From Mangrovibacillus cuniculi (GTDB taxonomy: Bacteria; Bacillota; Bacilli; Bacillales; R1DC41), in the NCBI RefSeq assembly GCF_015482585.1, contig NZ_CP049742.1, positions 2,387,001 to 2,451,000 on the forward strand: 64,000 nucleotides of DNA, written 5' to 3'. Positions 58,115-64,000 of this stretch are shown here, one piece after another (position 1 is the stretch's first letter; every line of letters starts with the position of its first letter). The notes below the pieces were generated by a model, which made no database searches, had not been told where the DNA came from, and saw only the letters and a program-made list of their open reading frames with translations. Position numbers and translations under genes: made by a program.

Positions 58115-58856
58115 GGGACACCTGAACTCGTGGTTCTGCTTTCTCGTGATCCGCGAGACGTTCTTGCGGGACAGCTGAACTCGTGGTTCTGCTCTCTCGT
58201 GATCCGCGAGACGCTCTTGCGGGACACCTGAACTCGTGGTTCTACTCTCTCGTGTTCCGCGAGACGTTCTTGCGGGACACCTGAACTCGTGGTTCTGCTC
58301 TCTGGTGTTCCACGAGACGCTCTTGCAGGACACCTGGACTCGAGATTCCGACTTCTCGTGATCCGCGAGACGCTCTTGCAGGACACCTGGACTCGAGATT
58401 CCGACTTCTCGTGTTCCGCGAGACGCTCTTGCGGGACACCTGAACTCGTGGTTCTGCTCTCTGGTGTTCCACGAGACGCTCTTGCAGGACACCTGGACTC
58501 GAGATTCCGACTTCTCGTGTTCCGCGAGACGCTCTTGCAGGACACCTGGACTCGAGATTCCGACTTCTCGTGATCCGCGAGACGCTCTTGTGGGACACGT
58601 GAACTCGTGATTCAATTCTCTCGTGTTCCACGAGACGCTCTTGCAGGACACCTGGACTCGAGATTCCGACTTCTCGTGTTCCGCGAGACGCTCTTGCAGG
58701 ACACCTGAACTCGTGATTCTACCCTCTCGTGTTCCGCGAGACGCTCTTGCAGGACACCTGGACTCGTGATTCCGACTTCTTGTGATCCGCAACACCCTCT
58801 TGCGGAGCACTTGAACCAGCTTCCCTGCCTTCTCGTGGTCCACAACACCAGCGTGC
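58115..58856. repeat. 53-bp tandem satellite, family D (about 14 units)
   Basis: Units start every 53 bases from 58115 to 58804. A unit reads GGGACACCTGAACTCGTGG, then TTCTGCTCTCTCGTGTTC and CGCGAGACGCTCTTGC. TCTCG and CGAGA form a hairpin across the unit junction. The register aligns with family C position by position (GGTATACCTGA against GGGACACCTGA, CCGCGGGACTCTC against CCGCGAGACGCTC), so both derive from one ancestor. The last units are degenerate. The long minus-strand frames (up to 300 codons) translate the repeat in all phases and are not genes. Confidence 0.95.
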
Positions 58857-58919
58857 ACACTCCCTCAGCACCCTCACGCCGTCAGAGAAAGTTGCAGGCT
58901 CTAGTTGTCAACCCAAACA

Positions 58920-58952
58920 AAAGAAACCACCCTCAGAAAGGATGGTTTCTTC
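58920..58952 (-). terminator. Terminator of spoIIQ
   Basis: On the minus strand GAAACCATCC-TTTCTGA-GGGTGGTTTC is followed by TTTTGTTTGG. It lies just after the stop at 58956. Confidence 0.85.
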
Positions 58953-58955
58953 TTA

Positions 58956-59885
58956 TTAGTTTTGATCGTCAGACTCTGTTGCGTTTTCGTCTGCTTGATC
59001 ATCTGCTTCTGCGTCAGCGTTGTTGTCGTCTGCGTTTGCATCCGTGTCATCGCCTGCTTCTGCTTCTGTATCATCCGCTGCGTCAGCATCGGAATCTGTA
59101 TTTGTATCTGCACCAGTGTGCGCATCTGTTTCTTCAGATGTTTCACCTGCTGCATTGTCGTCTGTGTTTTCTGCTGCATCTTTTTCTGCTTTTTCTTCAG
59201 CCGCACGTGCTTCAAGTAGAGCAGCTAGTGGTTGATTTAGATATGTTTCTGGATTAATCGCTTCACCGTTGTGACGTACTTCAAAGTGTACGTGCGTTCC
59301 AGCTTCTTGGTTAAATTGGCTAGTTCCAGCGCTTCCAAGTGGCTGACCTTTTTTCACCATGTCTCCCGCTGCTACTTCCATGTTTGTTACGGAAGAGTAG
59401 TGCGTCATTACACCGTTGCCATGGTCGATTTCAATAACGTTTCCTAGTAAAGCGTCTTCTTGTACTGCAGCAACTGTTCCAGATAGAGCAGCTACTACTT
59501 CAAAGCTTGTGCCTTCTGCGTTCTTGATGTTTAGACCTTGGTTTTGGTGGTACTGCTGTTCAAAAACTACTAGTGCTGCTTCTTGATCTGCTGCGTCTGC
59601 AGTAGGATCATAGAATCCTTGGAAGATTTCCGCTGCGTCTGCTTCTAGTACTGGTAGAGAAAGAGTTTCGAATGAAGCGTTTACTTCAACTGCTTCTTCA
59701 TTTCCTTGACCTGCTAGTTCTTCACCGTTTGGACCTTGCTCTGCTACATCGTTACCTGTTGCGTTATACCATAGAATTCCTGATACTGCGATTGCTGCCA
59801 ATACTAGATATAGTGCTGGGTACAACCAACGTTTCTTTTTCATATTACCGATTTTTTGAGAAGTTCTGTTTTTTTCCTCTCTCAT
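58956..59885 (-). CDS. spoIIQ: Forespore engulfment protein SpoIIQ, with a long acidic tail
   Basis: The predicted protein has 309 residues from the ATG at 59885 with GAGGTGATGAAG upstream; earlier ATGs overlap the sigma-F -10. A membrane helix (about 21-40) is followed by a LytM/M23 domain (about 95-220) with THVHFEVRHNGEAINP. The first zinc motif HxGxD is NQGLN here, so the peptidase is inactive, as expected for this family, which instead binds SpoIIIAH across the engulfment membranes. About 85 C-terminal residues are Asp/Glu/Ala/Thr repeats, which I do not know from Bacillus subtilis SpoIIQ. Confidence 0.92.
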   Translation of the reverse strand: MREEKNRTSQKIGNMKKKRWLYPALYLVLAAIAVSGILWYNATGNDVAEQGPNGEELAGQGNEEAVEVNASFETLSLPVLEADAAEIFQGFYDPTADAADQEAALVVFEQQYHQNQGLNIKNAEGTSFEVVAALSGTVAAVQEDALLGNVIEIDHGNGVMTHYSSVTNMEVAAGDMVKKGQPLGSAGTSQFNQEAGTHVHFEVRHNGEAINPETYLNQPLAALLEARAAEEKAEKDAAENTDDNAAGETSEETDAHTGADTNTDSDADAADDTEAEAGDDTDANADDNNADAEADDQADENATESDDQN

Positions 59886-59903
59886 CTTCATCACCTCTGT
59901 CAT

Positions 59904-59933
59904 CATTGTGAACAGATTGAGAGATTTCTATAC
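59904..59933 (-). promoter_or_regulatory. Sigma-F promoter of spoIIQ
   Basis: On the minus strand -35 GTATA (59929-59933), 15-base spacer, -10 GTTCACAATG (59904-59913) against the consensus GGnnAnAnTR with one mismatch. The start of transcription would lie about 12 bases before the ATG at 59885, leaving just the ribosome binding site as leader. This fits forespore expression of spoIIQ. Confidence 0.75.
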
Positions 59934-60070
59934 ACGCCTTTTAAAAAAAGTTAATTGATTATTATTCGACACATTTCATAAAATATGCATACCTTTGTCA
60001 AGAAACTGTCAAAGCCTTTGTGTTTCCTGGGCTCAAACGTATGCTACCATATTAGTGAGGTGGGAATTTG

Positions 60071-60517
60071 ATGCGTATAAATCTGATAAAGTGGGGCGTT
60101 ACGATTCTTCCATTTTTGTATATGGTGTTTATTTGGCACTTATCTAGTAGACCAGCAGATGCTTATGTATACATAGTGGATGATGGTATCGATGGTTTTA
60201 TTAAAGAGTCCCTTCATTTAATAGAGTTTGCCATTTTGTATATAGTGAGTGTGCTTGCCTTAGCTGCACATGGTAAATTAACAGCGGCTACTAGTTTGTT
60301 AGTGGCTTGCCTTTCTTGTTTTTATGGCTTTATCGATGAGATTCACCAGTCGTTTGTTCCATACCGTTCGGCGACATTGATTGATGCGGTGAAAGATGTA
60401 ATTGGGGTTGTAGTAGCTTGGAGCTACGTCTCGTTCACCCATTTCCGTAAGAAACCAACGATGTTCTCCAATACCCTTTTATGGATGGAGAAAAATGTAT
60501 ATGTGAAAGAAAAGTAA
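60071..60517 (+). CDS. VanZ-like membrane protein
   Basis: The predicted protein has 148 residues with GAGGTGG 7 bases before the ATG at 60071. Four hydrophobic helices lie at about 8-26, 48-66, 72-90 and 105-123. VFIWHLSSRPADA near the N-terminus and the VanZ signature FGFIDEIHQSFVPYRSATLIDAVKDVIGV-like segment (GFIDEIHQSFVP, about 92-103) are clear. VanZ in enterococci lowers teicoplanin binding; most chromosomal homologues have no known role. It is the only plus-strand gene among the sporulation genes here. Confidence 0.85.
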   Translation: MRINLIKWGVTILPFLYMVFIWHLSSRPADAYVYIVDDGIDGFIKESLHLIEFAILYIVSVLALAAHGKLTAATSLLVACLSCFYGFIDEIHQSFVPYRSATLIDAVKDVIGVVVAWSYVSFTHFRKKPTMFSNTLLWMEKNVYVKEK

Positions 60518-60548
60518 CCCTGTCCGAAGAAGACAGGGCTTTTCTATT
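60518..60548 (+). terminator. Terminator of the VanZ-like gene
   Basis: CCCTGTC-CGAAGAA-GACAGGG is followed by CTTTTCTATTTC, directly after the stop. Confidence 0.88.
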
Positions 60549-60564
60549 TCTTCCTTACCACACA

Positions 60565-60587
60565 AATAAAGAAGCCAAAAGGCTCCC
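60565..60587 (-). terminator. Terminator of spoIID
   Basis: On the minus strand GGAGCC-TTTT-GGCTTC is followed by TTTATTTG, directly after the stop at 60595. The stem is short. Confidence 0.7.
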
Positions 60588-60594
60588 TTTGTTC

Positions 60595-61617
60595 CTAGAT
60601 TGCTTTTTTCAAAAATGATTCTGCAGACGTTACTTCTACCCCTTTATAATAGTATTGAATTATTTCTTCTACTTTTTTCCCCGATTTAGCCATGCCGTTT
60701 GCCCCGTACTGACTCATACCAACTCCGTGCCCGTAGCCCTTTGTCGTAATGACGACGTCGTTCCCTTTTCGGACCCAGTCAAAGTCGGAGGATGCAAGCT
60801 CTAATTTCTCTCGGATCTCACGTCCGGTAAAAATATTATCTTCTATCTTCACTTCTGCGACACGTTCGCCTGGTGTACGCTTGGTGATAATTCCGATTTT
60901 GCTAGGATCCTTCAGGCGAACGCCTAACTTATTCTCGAACTCTTCTATAGGAAGAACTACACGCTGTTCAAACTTCGGCGATTCTTTATCCCATGGACTA
61001 TCTACACTGACTAAGTATGGAAATGGATTTTCCCAATAGGCTTCCGCGTTTTCCGTTTTTCCGTTACTAGTGGAGAAGAAAGATGCTGTGATGAGCTCAC
61101 CGTTGTAGGTAAGAATTTGCCCATTAGTTTCTTTGACTGCTTCTACTACTTTTGTTAGGTTCGTTTGATAGTTTTCTTTCCATTGTATTTTCAGCTGTTT
61201 ACGGTCTTTATACACCTGATGTTGCACTGTGTCGGTAACGGCTGCGTCATTTGGAACGGACGGATCATCAACGGAAAGCTGACGAACAATGTATGTTCTA
61301 GCAGCAAGAGCTTGCGCCTTCAATGCTTCTTTTTCGAATTCTGCCGGCATTTCAGAGGCTACTACTCCCACTACATATTCTTCTAATGGAATGTCTTCCA
61401 CTGTTTCTTCAGCGGCACGATAGACGCTTACGCTCACGTTTGGTGTATCCTCAATCCAACTTAAGAGGCTTGCGGTTTCTTTTTCTTCTGCTTCGGTTAA
61501 ATAGGCGTTCGTTACTTCTTCGTCAGCAGAGAAGCCTGTAACTAATAGCGATGGAACAATAAATGCTCCGAGCACAAATATGACCACAACGCCGATGGTC
61601 CACTTCCATTGATTCAT
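60595..61617 (-). CDS. spoIID: Stage II sporulation protein D (lytic transglycosylase)
   Basis: The predicted protein has 340 residues. N-terminal membrane anchor (about 7-27), then the SpoIID domain: VEDIPLEEYVVGVVASEMPAEF with catalytic Glu in SEMPAE (about 88-93), ALKAQALAARTYIVRQL and the C-terminal GYGHGVGMSQYGANGMAKSG (about 295-314). It cleaves denuded glycan strands during engulfment with SpoIIM and SpoIIP. It lies just downstream of murAA, as in Bacillus subtilis. GGAGG precedes the ATG. Confidence 0.96.
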   Translation of the reverse strand: MNQWKWTIGVVVIFVLGAFIVPSLLVTGFSADEEVTNAYLTEAEEKETASLLSWIEDTPNVSVSVYRAAEETVEDIPLEEYVVGVVASEMPAEFEKEALKAQALAARTYIVRQLSVDDPSVPNDAAVTDTVQHQVYKDRKQLKIQWKENYQTNLTKVVEAVKETNGQILTYNGELITASFFSTSNGKTENAEAYWENPFPYLVSVDSPWDKESPKFEQRVVLPIEEFENKLGVRLKDPSKIGIITKRTPGERVAEVKIEDNIFTGREIREKLELASSDFDWVRKGNDVVITTKGYGHGVGMSQYGANGMAKSGKKVEEIIQYYYKGVEVTSAESFLKKAI

Positions 61618-61675
61618 ATTTCAGCCTCCAGTACTAGATTATTGAGTGGGATTAGTGGAAACTTGATCTCTTTAC

Positions 61676-61703
61676 ACTCTATGAACAAATCTAGTATTTA
61701 TGA
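61676..61703 (-). promoter_or_regulatory. Candidate sigma-E promoter of spoIID
   Basis: On the minus strand -35 TCATAAA (61697-61703), 13-base spacer, -10 CATAGAGT (61676-61683), against the consensus KMATATT-N13-15-CATACAnT. The start of spoIID lies about 55 bases further on. Confidence 0.6.
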
Positions 61704-61724
61704 GAGGAAAATTTGTGGAAAATA

Positions 61725-61758
61725 GAAAAACCACTCTCTAAGAAGAAAGTGGTTTTTG
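61725..61758. terminator. Terminator of murAA
   Basis: AAAAACCACT...AGTGGTTTTT forms a perfect stem of about 10 pairs with A/T runs on both sides, between murAA and spoIID. spoIID is therefore transcribed from its own promoter. Confidence 0.88.
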
Positions 61759-61762
61759 GAAA

Positions 61763-63064
61763 TTATAGAGCTTTTGCGTCTTTTATTACTGGTGTTTCTT
61801 CTACTTGTTCTGTTACACGTTCGATGTCTGCACCAAGAGCAGCAAGTTTGTTGTGGAAGTTTAGGTATCCACGGTCTAAATGCTTCAGTTCTGTTACACG
61901 AGTATAGCCTTCTGCACGAAGTCCAGCAATCGTTAACGCAGCAGCAGCACGTAGGTCTGTCGCAGCAACTTCTGCTCCTTGAAGGTTACTAGGTCCTGTT
62001 ACGATGACAGAGCGGCCTTCAATTTTCATGTCCGCATTCATGCGACGGAATTCTTCCACATGCATGAAACGATTTTCGAAAACAGTTTCTGTAATCATGC
62101 TTGTTCCGTTTGCACATAAAAGCAGTGCCATCATTTGCGCTTGCATATCCGTTGGGAAGCCTGGATGAGGCATTGTCTTAATATCAACTGGTTTAAGCGC
62201 TTTTGGACCTTTTACACGTAGTCCATCTTCTTCTGGGGTAATCGAAACGCCCATCTCTTCTAATTTGGAAACTAAAGAAGCCATATGCTCTGCGATTGCT
62301 CCACGAACTAAAACATCACCTTCTGTAACTGCTGCAGCAATCATAAATGTTCCTGCTTCAATACGATCAGGGATGATAGTGTGTTCTACACCCACTAGCT
62401 TTTCTACCCCTTCGATGCGGATTGTACCTGTTCCAGCACCAGTAATGCGGCCACCCATTTTATTAATAAAGTTAGCTAGGTCTTCGATTTCCGGCTCTTT
62501 TGCTACGTTCTCAAGGATAGTTGTTCCTTGTGCTAAAGCAGCAGCCATCATTACGTTTTGTGTAGCTCCTACGCTTGGGAAGTCAAAATAGATTTTTGCA
62601 CCTTTTAGAGGACCATCCACTTCTGCTTCAATAAATCCATTACCAACGCGAACTTTCGCACCCATTGCTTCAAAACCTTTCAAGTGAAGGTCGATAGGAC
62701 GGGATCCGATCGCACATCCACCTGGTAGTGCAACACGAGCTTTTCCAGTACGCGCTAAAAGTGAACCCATTACAAGAACGGATGCACGCATTTTACGTAC
62801 ATATTCAAATGGAGCTTCAATAGCTAATTTCTTTGTAGCATCTACTTCGATTTGATAGCCGTCGTAGTCCACTTCAGCATTTAATGAACGAAGTACTTGA
62901 TTGATTGTATATACATCAGAAAGTGTTGGTGCGTTTTTAATAACACTTTTCCCTTCACTTGCTAATAATGTAGCAGCGATGACAGGTAGAACGGCATTCT
63001 TTGCTCCTTCTACGTTAACCGTTCCCTTTAACTGTTTACCGCCGCGGACGATGATTTTATCCAA
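61763..63064 (-). CDS. murAA: UDP-N-acetylglucosamine 1-carboxyvinyltransferase
   Basis: The predicted protein has 433 residues from the TTG at 63064 with GAGGGG upstream; an in-frame start at 63085 overlaps the site. It transfers enolpyruvate from PEP to UDP-GlcNAc, the first committed step of peptidoglycan synthesis. The Lys of EGAKNAVLP (about 20-28) and the catalytic Cys117 in [17 protein letters not shown] are intact, which predicts normal fosfomycin sensitivity. It follows ywmB as in Bacillus subtilis. Confidence 0.96.
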   Translation of the reverse strand: MDKIIVRGGKQLKGTVNVEGAKNAVLPVIAATLLASEGKSVIKNAPTLSDVYTINQVLRSLNAEVDYDGYQIEVDATKKLAIEAPFEYVRKMRASVLVMGSLLARTGKARVALPGGCAIGSRPIDLHLKGFEAMGAKVRVGNGFIEAEVDGPLKGAKIYFDFPSVGATQNVMMAAALAQGTTILENVAKEPEIEDLANFINKMGGRITGAGTGTIRIEGVEKLVGVEHTIIPDRIEAGTFMIAAAVTEGDVLVRGAIAEHMASLVSKLEEMGVSITPEEDGLRVKGPKALKPVDIKTMPHPGFPTDMQAQMMALLLCANGTSMITETVFENRFMHVEEFRRMNADMKIEGRSVIVTGPSNLQGAEVAATDLRAAAALTIAGLRAEGYTRVTELKHLDRGYLNFHNKLAALGADIERVTEQVEETPVIKDAKAL

Positions 63065-63095
63065 CGTATTCCCCTCCGCGTCCAATATCTCTATA

Positions 63096-63830
63096 TTAGT
63101 ATTCTGTCGTAATTATGGGTGTGCCGATTATGATGTTTGTCTTACCGCCCATTTCATCATGGCGTACGCCTATTTGCACATTCATATGTTTATGTGCAAG
63201 ACGAACTTTCTGTGATAGACGCGGACTCTCTGCAGACACGGAAGTAAAGTGACTTTCTGTTGTCATCTCTCGCTTCGTCGCATCTAATTGGGACAACAGC
63301 CCATTTATTTGTTCTTCTATTGTTCGATTATCCTCGAACGTTCCTTTGACTGTATAAAACGTAGGTTGATCTGGTGTGAACCAGTTTTGTTTTTGGGTTT
63401 CATAAAAAGATTGTGCTTGCTCAAGATCTTGCTTGGTGCTTGTATTAGGTGCAAGCTCATAGTATAAGTACGAAATACGTTGCCCGTTTGTGTCCGTTGT
63501 TTGCCAAACTAATTTTTCTTGTCCAAATTTACCTAGACGTGTCCCGACAAGTTGCTGCTCTTCTGTTGTTGTGTTCATCGTCCAGAAGAAATCCGAATGA
63601 TTGGCTTTTAACTGTTCACTTTTTTGCTCAAACAATTCTTGGGTAACCCCATCAACCAATGTGCACGTAACCGCTGACCATTCGTTGATAAGTCCCTCCT
63701 CTTGCTCTACTGCTTCCATAAGCAGACGTAAATCGTTCCCTGTTTGTGCTTTTACCCATGTTTGTTGATAAAGAAACGCACCTACTAACAAAACTAGTGA
63801 AATAATAGTTGCCAATTTAAACAATTTCAT
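63096..63830 (-). CDS. ywmB: YwmB family protein
   Basis: The predicted protein has 244 residues from the ATG at 63830 with GGGGGAGATT upstream; longer frames lack a site. An N-terminal membrane helix or signal (about 5-24) precedes a secreted or membrane-anchored domain. GRTLGKFGQE-like and [13 protein letters not shown] segments and the C-terminal [14 protein letters not shown] fit the YwmB (DUF1779, TATA-box-binding-like fold) family. The gene lies just upstream of murAA in Bacillus. The function is unknown. Confidence 0.88.
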   Translation of the reverse strand: MKLFKLATIISLVLLVGAFLYQQTWVKAQTGNDLRLLMEAVEQEEGLINEWSAVTCTLVDGVTQELFEQKSEQLKANHSDFFWTMNTTTEEQQLVGTRLGKFGQEKLVWQTTDTNGQRISYLYYELAPNTSTKQDLEQAQSFYETQKQNWFTPDQPTFYTVKGTFEDNRTIEEQINGLLSQLDATKREMTTESHFTSVSAESPRLSQKVRLAHKHMNVQIGVRHDEMGGKTNIIIGTPIITTEY

Positions 63831-64000
63831 CCGAATCTCCCCCTTACTCACATGATGTCCTTTTGGAGAAAGAACATACGTGGGAAAAGTCGTCATAATC
63901 AGACACATTGTTTGCACTATTTTTCACAAGCTATATCATAGCTATTTTTCGCGCAAGATACTAGATGTAAGAGGTCCTATTTTCTACAAATTCGTGACAA
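63831..64000. other. Upstream region of ywmB, window edge
   Basis: About 170 bases carrying the ribosome binding site and probably the promoter of ywmB-murAA. I see no confident -35/-10 pair and no further gene before the window ends. Confidence 0.35.

Noticed and set aside
57850-58858. Long minus-strand open frames (up to 300 codons) over the 53-bp satellite
   Set aside because: They are translations of the repeat in rotating phases; 53 is not a multiple of three, no ribosome binding site or start is conserved, and both strands show similar open frames.
58901-59257. Plus- and minus-strand frames over the acidic tail of spoIIQ
   Set aside because: They are shadow frames of the low-complexity coding sequence in spoIIQ.

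Overview
The window is a low-GC Firmicute chromosome, most likely an endospore-forming, flagellated member of the Bacillaceae. The evidence is the marker set spoIID, spoIIQ, spoIIID, mbl, flhO, flhP and ywmB-murAA, whose order matches the Bacillus subtilis ywm-ywp-ywq neighbourhood, together with AGGAGG-type ribosome binding sites and many TTG/GTG starts. No rRNA, tRNA, CRISPR array or intact insertion sequence was seen.

Layout. (1) 0-5 kb is an eroded accessory region: a partial gene, a DUF2750 protein, a membrane protein, a decayed galE copy, a cyclic-di-GMP-I riboswitch in front of a small gene truncated by a hairpin repeat, an N-terminally truncated Fic protein, another repeat-truncated ORF and a possible nuclease. 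A composite hairpin repeat recurs through it. (2) 5-25 kb, all on the minus strand, is an exopolysaccharide/capsule locus. In transcription order it runs: membrane dehydratase (EpsC/PglF type), GalU, a pilin-like protein, DegT aminotransferase, left-handed beta-helix acyltransferase, PglC-type phosphoglycosyl transferase, PIG-L deacetylase, ATP-grasp ligase, HAD phosphatase, five glycosyltransferases, Wzy, Ugd, Wzx and GalE. (3) 25-34 kb holds the tyrosine phosphorylation module ywqC-ywqD-ywqE, a lipoprotein, a LysM-NlpC/P60 hydrolase and the gtaB-tuaD-glycosyltransferase operon. (4) 34-41 kb holds two Xre regulators, small ORFs, the pcp-pxpB-pxpA-pxpC pyroglutamate operon and a Spo0E-like/STAS fusion. 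(5) 41-49 kb holds ywqB-ywqA (SWIM protein and SNF2 helicase), ssbB, ywpF, sinR, a frameshifted gene, a lipoprotein and a REP-associated tyrosine transposase (RAYT). (6) 50-64 kb is the conserved fabZ, epuA-like, flhP, flhO, mbl, spoIIID, symporter, spoIIQ, vanZ-like, spoIID, murAA, ywmB block.

How the genes fit together. EpsC/PglF-type dehydratase, aminotransferase, acyltransferase and PglC-type transferase form a bacillosamine-like initiation route onto undecaprenyl phosphate. GalU, Ugd and GalE supply UDP-Glc, UDP-GlcA and UDP-Gal. The glycosyltransferases extend the unit, Wzx flips it, Wzy polymerises it, and YwqC/D/E control chain length and export. SinR, usually a matrix repressor, lies in the same window.

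The most unusual content is repetitive DNA. Two arrays of an 85-bp unit share a core; one of them lies 97 bp upstream of the RAYT gene. A 1.3-kb 53-bp satellite is made of two diverged but alignable families. Three GC-rich elements have inverted ends, and a transcription-attenuator-like hairpin repeat has broken at least two genes.
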